From positions 62,001 to 126,000 of the forward strand of contig NZ_JAFCJE010000010.1 of assembly GCF_018131185.1 (NCBI RefSeq): a stretch of 64,000 nucleotides of DNA, given 5' to 3'. Below are positions 53,436 through 63,200 of this stretch, in pieces. This DNA is from Bradyrhizobium diazoefficiens (GTDB lineage Bacteria; Pseudomonadota; Alphaproteobacteria; Rhizobiales; Xanthobacteraceae). The translations under genes were made by a program, and so were the position numbers. The notes below the pieces were generated by a model, which saw nothing but the letters and a program-made list of their open reading frames with translations, was not told the DNA's origin and did no database searches. Every line of letters starts with the position of its first letter. The stretch's first letter is position 1.

Positions 53436-54370
53436 GACGCGGTCTCTTCCAGATTCGGCAGCACGTCCTCGATCTGCTTGCGGTGCTGCTCGAGGAACGC
53501 AGGCAGCTTCAGGTCACGTCCCAGCGTCGCGACGGGCTCGTCGACGGCGAAGCCGGGGATGTCGGTCGCGATCTCGAACAGCACGCCGCCGGGCTCGCGG
53601 AAGTAGATCGAGCGGAAGTAGTTGCGGTCCCGCTGCTCGGTCGGGTGCAGGCCGTGATTGCTCACGAGCTTTTGCGCCATCCGCCCTTGCTCGGCATCGT
53701 CAGTCGCGCGGAAGGCGATGTGATGGACCGAGCCGCCGCCCTGATGGCCGCGCAGAAAGCCCTTGGCCTCGTAGATATCGACGACGCTGCCCTCGACGTC
53801 GCCAGGCGCCTTGAAGCGGATCACCGAGCCTTCGCGGCCGGCTTCCTTGAAGCCGAACACGTCGGTGAGAACGGCGGCCGTCTTTGCCGCGCTGTCGAGC
53901 AGCAAGGTCACGCCGTGGAAGCCGCGGATCGCATGCTCGGCCGGCACGTCGCCATTGCTCCAGCCGGGCTCGTTCTCGGCGCCGGGGATGCCCACCAGCG
54001 CGAGCGCCATGCCGTCGGGATCGGTGAACGGCAGCACGGATTCGCCGAAGCGCTTCTCGAGCGCCTCGTAAGCAATCCCCTTCTCGGTTAAGCGCTGGGT
54101 CCAGTAGCCGAGCGAGCGCTGCGGCACGCGGAAGGCGGTCTGATGGGTCTCGCCGACGCCGCGGCGTCCGGGCGACACGCCGGCCCAGGGAAAGAAGGTC
54201 AGGATGGTGCCGGGCCGGCCGGTCTCGTCGCCGTAATAGAAGTGATAGGTGCCGGGATCGTCGAAATTGACCGTCTTCTTGACGAAGCGCAGCCCGAGAT
54301 CCCTCGTGTAGAAGCCGAAATTGCGGATGGGGTCGCCGGCAATCGCGGTCACATGGTGCAGTCCAGACAT
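53432..54370 (-). CDS. VOC-family ring-cleaving dioxygenase (MhqO/MhqE-like)
   Basis: A 312-residue dioxygenase made of two vicinal-oxygen-chelate modules. Metal-ligand regions are GLHHVTAIAGD near the N-terminus, SVHHIAFRATDD in the second half and GGVLFEIATDIPGF. It should open hydroquinone-type rings using Fe(II). The start ATG 54370 has GGAGG about six bases upstream; the frame extends to 54451 but lacks support there. It is divergent from a LysR regulator and is followed by the esterase in the same operon. Confidence 0.9.
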   Translation of the reverse strand: MSGLHHVTAIAGDPIRNFGFYTRDLGLRFVKKTVNFDDPGTYHFYYGDETGRPGTILTFFPWAGVSPGRRGVGETHQTAFRVPQRSLGYWTQRLTEKGIAYEALEKRFGESVLPFTDPDGMALALVGIPGAENEPGWSNGDVPAEHAIRGFHGVTLLLDSAAKTAAVLTDVFGFKEAGREGSVIRFKAPGDVEGSVVDIYEAKGFLRGHQGGGSVHHIAFRATDDAEQGRMAQKLVSNHGLHPTEQRDRNYFRSIYFREPGGVLFEIATDIPGFAVDEPVATLGRDLKLPAFLEQHRKQIEDVLPNLEETAS

Positions 54371-54431
54371 TGTCGTCCTCCAAACTTCGGGGAGCCGTCT
54401 TGCTCTGGACGGAAATATTGTTCCGCTTTGG

Positions 54432-54485
54432 TTTGGAGACAATCCGTGCAAATATGACGACTATGTCTACGATTTGGAAACAATC
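54432..54485. promoter_or_regulatory. Two direct TTTGGARACAATC repeats between the dioxygenase and LysR genes
   Basis: TTTGGAGACAATC at 54432-54444 and TTTGGAAACAATC at 54473-54485 are 41 bases apart, close to four helical turns. The first lies about 60 bases before the dioxygenase start and the second about 15 bases before the LysR start. Candidate binding sites for the divergent LysR regulator. Confidence 0.5.
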
Positions 54486-54499
54486 GCCGGTGCGGGCCC

Positions 54500-55423
54500 T
54501 TGGATAAGCTCGGCAGCCTCCGGGCTTTCGTGAAAGTGGTGGAAAGCGGCAGCTTTGCCGAAGCCGGCCGGCAGCTGCGGCTGTCGCGCTCGGCGATCAG
54601 CAAATACATCGCCGACCTCGAGGAGAGTCTCGGTGTCCAGCTCCTGAACCGGACCACGCGGCATGCGAGCCCGACCGAGAACGGCCAGCGCTATTTCGAA
54701 CGTGCGCTCGTCATCCTCTCGGAGGTCGAGGCGGCCGACCAGGCGGTGGCGCAGGCCCAGTCGGCGCCGCGCGGGCTGCTTCGCGTCAACGCGCCGATGT
54801 CGTTCGGAACGATGCGGCTCGGGCCCGTGCTCGCCGATTTCATGGCGCGCTATGGCGAGCTTCAGCTCCAGATCGTGCTCAGCGACGACCTGCTCGATCC
54901 CGTGCAGGACGGCTTTGACGTGACGCTGCGGATCGCGGAGCTCGAGTCCTCGAGCTTGATCGCGCGAAAGATCATGCCGATAGCGCGCATGATTTGCGCT
55001 TCGCCGGATTATCTGTCGCGTCACGGCACGCCAAAACATCCGCAGGATCTGCGCGAGCACGCCTCGCTCACTTACGGCTTCCTGCTCACCGGCAACCAAT
55101 GGAAGCTCACCGGCGCGGACGGCGATCACTGGATCCAGCCGGCCTGGTCGCTCTGCGTCAACAATGCCGAGGTGCTGCGCGACGTCGCGATCAAGGGCAG
55201 GGGGCTGGCGCTGCTGCCGGAGTTTATCGCCGCTGGCGCGTTGAAGAAGGGCGAGCTGCGAACGGTGCTGGACAATTATTCCGCGCCGCCGCTCGCGCTC
55301 TATGCGGTGTATCCGCCGACGCGGCATCTGTCGCTGAAGGTGCGGCTGTTCATCGATTTTCTGGTGGAGAGGTTCGGGCGGGAGGCGGAAGCGGAGGTGC
55401 GTCGGCTGGCCGGGGCTAGCTGA
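54500..55423 (+). CDS. LysR family regulator, divergent from the dioxygenase operon
   Basis: A 307-residue LysR protein with helix-turn-helix FAEAGRQLRLSRSAISKYIADLEESLG and an effector domain containing DVTLRIAELESSSLIARK. The start codon is a TTG at 54500. It is most likely the regulator of the divergent MhqO/MhqD-like operon, responding to quinones or related aromatics, by analogy with other LysR regulators next to detoxification genes. Its end overlaps the end of the convergent kinase gene by eight bases. Confidence 0.89.
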   Translation: MDKLGSLRAFVKVVESGSFAEAGRQLRLSRSAISKYIADLEESLGVQLLNRTTRHASPTENGQRYFERALVILSEVEAADQAVAQAQSAPRGLLRVNAPMSFGTMRLGPVLADFMARYGELQLQIVLSDDLLDPVQDGFDVTLRIAELESSSLIARKIMPIARMICASPDYLSRHGTPKHPQDLREHASLTYGFLLTGNQWKLTGADGDHWIQPAWSLCVNNAEVLRDVAIKGRGLALLPEFIAAGALKKGELRTVLDNYSAPPLALYAVYPPTRHLSLKVRLFIDFLVERFGREAEAEVRRLAGAS

Positions 55424-58109
55424 CCGAACGCTGTTCGGCAGGCTGAAGCAGATCGTCCAGCGCTCGCATCGACGCCCGTTGAAGATCGGCGAGTTCACGC
55501 GCGGCATTTTGGCGCTCAGGCTCCGACATCGCGGTCGCTGCCAGCTCGACATCACGGCAGCGGTCGAACAGGCGGACGAGGCCGAGCGCGCTCGCCGCGC
55601 TGCCGAGCTGGTGCGCGGATCGGGCGAGCTGCTTGTGATCGCCGCTCGCCGCGGCCTTGCCGATGTCCGCGATCAACTTGTCGCCGGTCTCCTGAAGCAA
55701 AACGTGGAGCTTTGCGATCTGCGTCGGGCCCAGCAGTTCTTTCTGGTCGTCGAGGAAGTGCCGGTCGATCAATGCGCCGGCGGCGAGCGGTGGCGCCGTT
55801 GGCTTGACTTCCGGATCTTCCTCGATCGCCTCGCGTAGCGCGTTGACCAGGATCGGCTTGCTGACGATCTTGGCGATCCCTGCGCTGGCGAGCCGCTTGC
55901 GCGCGCTGGTGGACACGTCGGCGGTCACGGCGATGATGCGCGGCATCTCGGCAAGACCGAGCGCGCCGATCCGCGAGGCCGCCTCCACGCCGTCCATGTC
56001 GGGCATGTGCAGATCCATCAGGATGACGTCGAACGCCTGATCGCGGGCGAGCGCGATGGCGGATGCGCCGTTCGTGGTGATCGTAGCTTGGTGGCCGAGC
56101 CGTTTCAGGATCGCCTCGCCGACTTCGCAATTGACGGGATCGTCGTCGACCAGGAGCACGCGGAGCTGTCGCGGCGGCGGCGTCAGCTCGCCGTGCGCGA
56201 TGCCGCTCGCGGCGAGGCCGAGCGGCAATTGAAGCGTGAACGTACTGCCTGCGCCCGGCGTGCTCGCAACCGTCAACTCGCCGCGCATCAGGCGGGCCAG
56301 GCGCCGTGCGATCGCAAGACCAAGGCCGGTGCCGCCAAACCGCCGTGCGATGCTGTCGTCGGCCTGCACGAAATCCGCGAAGATCCGCTCGTGCATGTCG
56401 GGGGCGATGCCGATGCCGGTGTCGCGAACGGTGATGCGCAGCAGGACATGATCGTCGTGCCGCTCGGCGGCCGCGTTCACGGCGATCCCGCCCGATGGCG
56501 TGAACTTGATGGCGTTGCCGATCAGATTGAGCAGGATGCGATTGAGCCTGACGGGATCGCCGTGCACCGAGGTATGGACCGACGCATCGCAGGCGAGGTC
56601 GAAGGCCAGTCCCTTGCCGAGGGCCTGGGGGCGCATCAGCTCGGCGGCCGCGTCGATGAGCTGGTCGAGGCGGAAATTGCGCGGCTCCAGGGTTTCGGTG
56701 CTGGCCTCCAGGCGGGCATATTCCAGCACGGCATCGACCAGCGCAATCAGCGTTTCGCCCGACGCCGCGGCGGTCGCGAGGTGGCGCCGCTGCGCTTCGC
56801 TCAGGCTGCCGTCATCGAGCAATTGCAGTACACCCATCACGCCGTTCAGCGGCGTGCGCAGCTCGTGGCTGACGACGGCAAGAAAGCGCGATTTGGTCTC
56901 ATTGGCCGCCACCGCCGCGCTGCGCGCGCTCTCGGCGGCGTCGTGCTCGGCAAGGGCCTGATCGCGCGCCTTCTCGAGCTCGGAGGTCCGCTCGATCACC
57001 TTGCGCTCGAGCGTCGCATAGGATTCGCGCAAGTGCGCTGCCATGCGGTTGAACTGGTCGCCGAGCGCTTCCAGCTCGTCGCCGGTCTTGATCGCGAGCC
57101 GCAGGCCGAGATCGCCGCTCCCGATCCGCCGCGCGCCCTGCGTCAGGAGCTGGATCGGCCCCGTCATGCGCCGGCTGAGGAAGAGAGACACCAGCACTGC
57201 ACCGGCCAGCAGGCCGACGAGGAGGAAGGTCGAGCGGCCGATCGATGCGTAGATCGGCGCATAGGCCTCGCTGAGCGGCAGCTCGACGAACACCAGCCAG
57301 CCGAGCGAGGGGACCGTCGCATAGGTCGAGAGCACGCGTTGCCCGGTCAGACCCTCCTTGACCAATCCTCCTGAAGGGGGCCCCACGCCATCGAGCGCGG
57401 CGCGGACGTCCGCATCGCCGGTGAGATCGCTGCGCTGCAATGCCCGCCACAGATCGGGATGCGCGATCAGGACCCCCATGCGATCGACGACGTAGGCCTT
57501 GCCGGTGTTGCCGACCCTGATCCCGGTGACGAGGTCCCAGATGAAACGCAAATTGACTTCGGCGACGATCACATTGGGATTGCGGCCGGTGCCGCGCGTG
57601 GCAAGCGTCATGTACGGCTCGGTGTCGCCGAAGAAGTAGACCGGCCCGTAATAGGCCCGGCTTTCATTGGCGCCGCGAAAGGCGGGCGAGGCGGAGCGGT
57701 CGGTTTTGCTGCCGACCCTGTCGGCGACACGGCGGGACACGCGCACCTGCTCGAGCCCCCGCGAGTCCAGCTCGGCGACTTCCGCAATCGCCGGCGAGAG
57801 GCGCAGGAGGCGGATCGCGTTCAGGCGCTCGTCGTCATTCGTCGACAGCTCCGGCGGCAGGCGCGAGAGCCATCGGATCTGGTTTTCGATCTGCCCGATG
57901 AACTGGCCGATCTGAATGGCCGCGGACGCCGCCTGCTCGCGCTGGGTTGCCGCCAGAAGCTGCTTCTGCTCGCGATAGGAGAACCAGACGTCGAAGCCGG
58001 TGTTGACGGCAAGCGCGGCAAAGGCGAGGGCGACGATCGAGTAGAGATATTTGCGGAACAGCCGGCCGGGAGGCGTCCGCAATGGCTCCTGGTCGGCCGT
58101 CTCGTTCAC
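55416..58109 (-). CDS. Hybrid sensor histidine kinase with receiver and Hpt domains
   Basis: An 897-residue three-module phosphorelay kinase. A membrane span (about residues 21-40) is followed by a periplasmic sensor domain (about 45-290, cache-like, with NTGKAYVVDRMGVLIAHPDL), a second span (about 294-311), HAMP (312-365), a coiled coil, HisKA with H415 in VVSHELRTPLN, HATPase (about 515-630, with DTGIGI and GGTGLGLAI), a receiver with D699 in ILMDLHMPDMDG and K751, and an Hpt domain with H833 in SAHQLGSAA. Domain order is that of TorS-type unorthodox kinases. The gene starts inside the end of the binding-protein gene. No cognate response regulator is adjacent. Confidence 0.92.
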   Translation of the reverse strand: MNETADQEPLRTPPGRLFRKYLYSIVALAFAALAVNTGFDVWFSYREQKQLLAATQREQAASAAIQIGQFIGQIENQIRWLSRLPPELSTNDDERLNAIRLLRLSPAIAEVAELDSRGLEQVRVSRRVADRVGSKTDRSASPAFRGANESRAYYGPVYFFGDTEPYMTLATRGTGRNPNVIVAEVNLRFIWDLVTGIRVGNTGKAYVVDRMGVLIAHPDLWRALQRSDLTGDADVRAALDGVGPPSGGLVKEGLTGQRVLSTYATVPSLGWLVFVELPLSEAYAPIYASIGRSTFLLVGLLAGAVLVSLFLSRRMTGPIQLLTQGARRIGSGDLGLRLAIKTGDELEALGDQFNRMAAHLRESYATLERKVIERTSELEKARDQALAEHDAAESARSAAVAANETKSRFLAVVSHELRTPLNGVMGVLQLLDDGSLSEAQRRHLATAAASGETLIALVDAVLEYARLEASTETLEPRNFRLDQLIDAAAELMRPQALGKGLAFDLACDASVHTSVHGDPVRLNRILLNLIGNAIKFTPSGGIAVNAAAERHDDHVLLRITVRDTGIGIAPDMHERIFADFVQADDSIARRFGGTGLGLAIARRLARLMRGELTVASTPGAGSTFTLQLPLGLAASGIAHGELTPPPRQLRVLLVDDDPVNCEVGEAILKRLGHQATITTNGASAIALARDQAFDVILMDLHMPDMDGVEAASRIGALGLAEMPRIIAVTADVSTSARKRLASAGIAKIVSKPILVNALREAIEEDPEVKPTAPPLAAGALIDRHFLDDQKELLGPTQIAKLHVLLQETGDKLIADIGKAAASGDHKQLARSAHQLGSAASALGLVRLFDRCRDVELAATAMSEPERQNAARELADLQRASMRALDDLLQPAEQRSVS

Positions 58110-59137
58110 TCGCGGATCTCGTCGGCGCGCGCGAGCAGGGTGAATGGCAGGGTCAGTCCCAGCGAGCGGGCGACGGTGCGGTTGATCAGCAGCTCGTATT
58201 TCCGCGGCGATTGCACCGGCAGATCACCGGCCTTGGTGCCGCGCAGGATGAGATCGACGTAGTCGGCCGAGCGCACCTCCAGCGTCGGCCCGTAGCTCAT
58301 CAAGCCGCCCGCATCCATGAAATAGTGGAACGGATAGATCGTGGGCACGCTATATTTGTCGGCTGCCGCGACGACCGCCTTGCGGTTGACCACGAGGAAG
58401 CTGTCGACCAATGCGACCATCGCCGCCTTGGGCGGTTCGGAGAAGCTCCTGACCACCTCGTCGATGTCCGCCGGCGCGTTTACGGGGGCGGGGATCGCGG
58501 ATACGCCGCATGCCGCGGCCTCCTGCTCGATCGAGGCGAGAAAGAAACGTCCGCCGCGCGGCGTCGTCGCGGGGTTGAACAGGATGCCGACACGCGCGAC
58601 GTCAGGCACGGCCTCGCGGATCAGCTGAAGCCATTTGCCGCCCATCTCGGCGGTGCTGTTGGTGAAGCCGGTGACGTTGCCGCCGGGATGAGCGAGGCTT
58701 GCGACGAAGCCGTTGCCGACGGGATCGTTGGCTGTGGCGAAAACGATCGGGATGGTCTTGGTGGCGGCCAGGACGGCCGCGGTTTCGATCGTCGAACCCG
58801 TCAGGATCACGTCCGGCTTCAGATCGAGCAACTCCTGAATCGCCGCCTTAAGCCTGTCCGGCGCGCCGAAGGTCGAACGGAGCTCGAGGCGAAAGTTGAC
58901 GCCTTCGACCCAGCCGCGCTGCCTCAAGCCGATGACGAGACCGCCAAGGCGGGAGGTCGGGGTGTCGGTCATGCTGCGTCTGGTCAGCTCATCATCGAAC
59001 GGCAATGCGGTCAGCGAGGCGACGATGCGCATGCGATCCGGCGTTGCGCCGAGCGCGGTCCATCCCGCAGCGGCTGCTCCGGCAAGACGAATGAAGCCGC
59101 GGCGATCGACCGCGAATGCGGAACGCCGTTCGATCAT
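58106..59137 (-). CDS. ABC-type substrate-binding protein (PF04392), likely periplasmic partner of the kinase
   Basis: A 343-residue binding protein of the ABC_sub_bind family. A twin-arginine-like leader (DRRGFIRLAGAAAAG) suggests export. Family segments are ATKTIPIVFATANDPVG and GFVASLAHPGGNVTGFTN. There is no permease or ATPase gene nearby. Its stop codon overlaps the kinase start (ATGA), so the two are produced together, an arrangement like TorT and TorS, where the binding protein is a sensor and not a transporter. The ligand is not evident. Confidence 0.88.
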   Translation of the reverse strand: MIERRSAFAVDRRGFIRLAGAAAAGWTALGATPDRMRIVASLTALPFDDELTRRSMTDTPTSRLGGLVIGLRQRGWVEGVNFRLELRSTFGAPDRLKAAIQELLDLKPDVILTGSTIETAAVLAATKTIPIVFATANDPVGNGFVASLAHPGGNVTGFTNSTAEMGGKWLQLIREAVPDVARVGILFNPATTPRGGRFFLASIEQEAAACGVSAIPAPVNAPADIDEVVRSFSEPPKAAMVALVDSFLVVNRKAVVAAADKYSVPTIYPFHYFMDAGGLMSYGPTLEVRSADYVDLILRGTKAGDLPVQSPRKYELLINRTVARSLGLTLPFTLLARADEIRE

Positions 59138-59431
59138 GGAATTCTTTGCATGATGGCTTGCCCCGGTTCGGATGCTTACCGCGAACGGGCCGCATCCACA
59201 ATTGATGAAAAAATGCGCTTATGAACGCTCATTCGCAGCGTTTGGCAGCCCGATACCGTATTCCTACGCTGTCAGAGAGTCGCTGTTTCGAGCCTTGTCT
59301 CCTCCGTGGCGCTTTGTAACGCCTTGTGGTGTTGCAGCATTTTCCGTCTCGGTTGGCGATGACGGTTCGGGAAGACGACGTCGTAGCTGCCGATTTTGAA
59401 GCGTTGTTTCAAGTTGTTTCGAAGGTTTTAG
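59138..59431. other. Divergent control region between the binding-protein and adhesin operons
   Basis: About 290 bases between divergent operons without a credible gene. It holds the promoters of both sides. A TTGTTTCAAGTTGTTTCGAAGG stretch at about 59405-59426 has two TTGTTTC repeats near the start of the right-hand operon. No classical operator was recognised. Confidence 0.4.
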
Positions 59432-60190
59432 ATGCGCAAAATCCATCTCATTCCGGCCGTCGTCGGCCTGTTCACTTCCGTTGCAGCCGGGCCGCTCGCG
59501 GCCCAAGGGACCGTGCAGGGCGCCGTGCCGAAGAAGGCTGCACCGGCACCCAGAGCGGCGGCCGCCGGCGCTCCCGCTGCAGCCGGCACGCCCGTCGCCG
59601 CCGGGGCCCCGTCGGCCGAGGCACCAGGAGCGGAGGACAAGTCCAAAGCGATCGACGGCTTCCGCTCCGCCAAGTTCGGCATGAACGAGGCCGATGTGCG
59701 CGCGGCGATGGCGAAGGATTTCAATGTCAGGCCCGACGCCATCAAGTCGCAGGACAACGCCGCCGAGCTGACGCACAGCCTGCTGTATTCGGCCCCTGAT
59801 CTGCTGCCAAACGGCGGGACCGCGGAGCTCTCCTACGTGTTCGGCTACAAGTCGAAGTCGCTGATTCAGGTCGGCGCGGTCTGGTCGAAGGGAACCGATG
59901 CGGCGATGACGCCGGAGAAGCTGTTCTCCAACGCCAACATCCTGCGCGCCCATTTCATGGGCGAAGGCTTCAAGCCCGACTCCATCGCGATCAACATGCC
60001 CGTCGCCGGCGGCATCGTCATGTTCCGTGGCAGCGACGCCAAGGATCGCTCGGTGATCCTGCTGCTCCAGGGCACGTTCGAAAACAAGGAGAACAGCCAG
60101 CGGGTGCTGACGCCGACCAGCCTGCTGCTGTTCTACGTGGCCGACGCCAAGAGCCCCGACATCTTCAAGCTGCCGCCCGGCCAGTTCTGA
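59432..60190 (+). CDS. Secreted hypothetical protein preceding the adhesin
   Basis: A 252-residue protein with a signal peptide ending near residue 25 (AGPLAAQ), then an Ala/Pro-rich linker (about residues 28-68) and a mixed alpha-beta domain starting FRSAKFGMNEADVRAAMAKDF. I do not recognise the domain. The adhesin gene begins 12 bases after its stop codon, so the two are almost certainly co-transcribed. A role in export or surface assembly of the adhesin is plausible but not shown. It is not a TpsB transporter, since it lacks POTRA and barrel features. Confidence 0.8.
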   Translation: MRKIHLIPAVVGLFTSVAAGPLAAQGTVQGAVPKKAAPAPRAAAAGAPAAAGTPVAAGAPSAEAPGAEDKSKAIDGFRSAKFGMNEADVRAAMAKDFNVRPDAIKSQDNAAELTHSLLYSAPDLLPNGGTAELSYVFGYKSKSLIQVGAVWSKGTDAAMTPEKLFSNANILRAHFMGEGFKPDSIAINMPVAGGIVMFRGSDAKDRSVILLLQGTFENKENSQRVLTPTSLLLFYVADAKSPDIFKLPPGQF

Positions 60191-60202
60191 GCAGGATTCG
60201 AC

Positions 60203-63200
60203 ATGCGCGGGCCATCTGCGAGGCAAGACGAGGACGAACCGGGCTTGCGCGGACTTGCGCGCTTCCGTTCGATGTCGCTGCTCTGTGCGATGCAGATGGT
60301 CTTCCTGCCGGTGTACAGCGTCCGCGTTCAGGCGCAGACGCCGAACGTCATCATTCCCGACGGCCGCACCGGGACGTCCTTGCAGACCTCCGGCAGCGTG
60401 ACCAACGTCACGACGTCGACGGTCTCGGGCAACAACGCCTTCAACTCGTTCTCGCAGTTCAGCGTCGGGCAGGGCAACACCGTCAACCTGCAACTGCCGA
60501 CCGGGACACAAAATCTCGTCAACATCGTGCGCGACGCGCCGGTCTACGTCAACGGCACCTTGAACTCCTACATGAACGGCGCGATCGGCGGTAACGTCTA
60601 TTTCGCCGATCCCAAGGGTTTCGTGGTCGGCCGCAGCGGCGTGGTCAATGTCGGCAGCCTCAACGTCTCGACGCCGACGCGCGAGTTCACCGACAGCCTG
60701 GTCGGCGCGGGCGGGCAGATCAACCAGTCGGCGGTCGGCAATCTGATGGCGGGCTCGTTCCCGGTCTCGCCGGACGGCAACATCCGCATCTATGGCCGCG
60801 TCAACGCCCAGGACGGGGTGCGGCTGACCGGGCAGAACGTCTTCGTCGGCGGTGCCAGCCAGCGCGACATCGCCAATCTCGACCATGCCGCCAAGTTCGC
60901 AGCCTCGGTCAATTCGAAGGGCCTGCGCAGCGCCAGCGCGATCACCGTGAGCAACGGCTCGATCCATATCGGCGCCGTCAACAACGCCAGGGTCAACGGA
61001 CGGCTGACGGCGCGCAGCAAGACCACGGCGCCGAGCAGCATCACCGTTCAGGCCGGCAACAATATCGAGATCGGCAAGAATGCCGGGCTGAATATCGCGA
61101 GCACGACTGGCAATAGCGGCGAGATCCGCCTGAAGGCGGCGCAGAACCTCACCGTGGCGGGTGGAGCCAAGTTCAACGCCAGCTCGAAGGCCGGCAATGC
61201 CGGCCTGGTCGATTTCAGCGCGAACGGGGTCATCGACGTCGGCCGCGGCGTCTCTGTCAATGTTGCCGCGCCCAATGGCAAGGCGGGCACGTTGCTGTTC
61301 GATCCGATCGATCTGGTGATCGGCGACGCCACCCAGGGCGACTCCGGCGTGACCTTGTCGAACAGCTCGATCGCGAATGCGCTCGCGGGGCTCAGCGCCG
61401 GTGCCGATTACCTCGTTCAGGCGGACAACTCCATCACGCTCGCCGCGCATGCGATGATCGATGCCCGCCGTCTCGATGGCGCCGGCCATTCGACCGGCAA
61501 CGCCAACAACGTCATCATCGACGCGCCGAACATCGATATCAAGAATGGCGCACAGATCCTGGCGCAGACGGTCAATTTCGGCGGAACCAACTACGCCGAC
61601 GGCAACGTCACGCTGAGAGCTACGGCAAGCGACATCAAGCTGTCCGGCCAGGCGACCGCAGCGACGGCGATCACCGTTGACGGCAAGATCACGGGCGGCA
61701 CCGTATCGATCACCGCGACCTCGACGGCTGTATCCAGTTTCCTCGACGGTTCGCCGGTCGGGGCGTTGGCGCTCGTCGGCTCGACGCTCGCCGGCTCGCT
61801 GCTGGGCCTCAATGGCGGCTATGTTGCGGCCAGCGCCACGGCGACCATCAACATCAACAGCCATGCCGACATCAACGGCCGCGGCGATGTCACCATTTCC
61901 GCCCATGCATCGGAAACCGCCTCGGATCCGGCCATCGCGTCCACCTTGCTCGGCAGCCTCACGCCGGTCGCCGCCGGCGTCGTTGTCGGTAAGATCGACG
62001 GCATCGCCACGACCAACGTGGCCTCGGGGGCGACGATCAATGCCGGGGGCAACCTCGAGATCAAGGCGCTCAACGATGCGACCATTGCCGTCTCCGCCCT
62101 CGCGGCATCGACGAGCGCGCAGATCGTCCCGACGGTGGCCTATTCCAAGGGGTCGGTGACCACGATCGCCAACGTCGAGAGCGGCGCGCATATTGCGGCG
62201 GGGACCGTGAGCACGAGTGGGAGCACGCTGAAGGTACGCGCGATCAACAACAATTCGTTCTCGACCAGCGCGACGTCGGTTGCGGCACCCGGACTAGGGG
62301 CGAGCGGCGCCGTCGGAGGTGCGTTCGCCATCAGCGACATCACGACGTCCGTGACCGCAACGCTCGGCGCATCGCTCGGAACCGATGCCGCCAACCGGAT
62401 GAACGGCTCCGTTCTGGTCGAGGCCACCTCCGACACCACGAGCAATTCCACGATGGCCTCGTCCATCGCCGGCCTGCCGGCGCTGATTGCGGCGATCGAG
62501 AGAGGACTGCGCGCCGTCACCGCGCCGACGTCGATCATCCAGGACCACATGTCCTCGCTGGTGCCGCTGAACTTCAATTTCAAGGCCGCGGGCGCGCTTG
62601 CCCTGGCCAGCAGCACTCAGAGTGCGACCGCCGCGATCGCCCAGAATCCGAGCGGCGGCGCGCCGAGCATCTATGCCAGCGGCAACGTCGCCGTCGCCAG
62701 CAACGTCATCGATCGCGGCGTTCGCAGCAATGCGACGGCCAGTGCGATTACCAAGGACGTGGTATCCGGCGAGAGCACGGCGATCAGCGCGGCCGTCGCC
62801 TGGGGCAATTTCACCCACAATTCGAACGCCTATGTCGGCAGCGGCACGCTGATCAACGCGGCAAACATCGCCGTCGATGCCACCACGGAATTGCCGATCA
62901 CCAACACCTGGCTGAAATGGGACGGGTTGGGTGCGACGCTGAGCCATCTCAACGGCAGTTTCGGCGTCGGCGGCAACATCCTGACCAGCTATGCCAATGC
63001 CACGGCCGACGCCGGCGACACGATCGGCATCTCCGGTTCGCTCAACCATTTCGTCGTGAACAACAACACGACGGCGTGGGTCGCGGGTAGTGCGAGCCTG
63101 ACGGCGACATGCACGATCGCGGCTTGCGGCAGCAGCTGGGCGGCCGGAATGGACAACGGCGACGTCCACACCTACGACGCCACCATTCAGATCGCGGCGA

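Noticed and set aside
59264..62191. Minus-strand frame of 975 codons across the secreted protein and adhesin start
   Set aside because: It covers two genes in tandem on the other strand, is extremely rich in Arg, Asp and Gly without domain structure, and its length follows from the low stop frequency opposite Ala/Gly/Asn-rich repeats.
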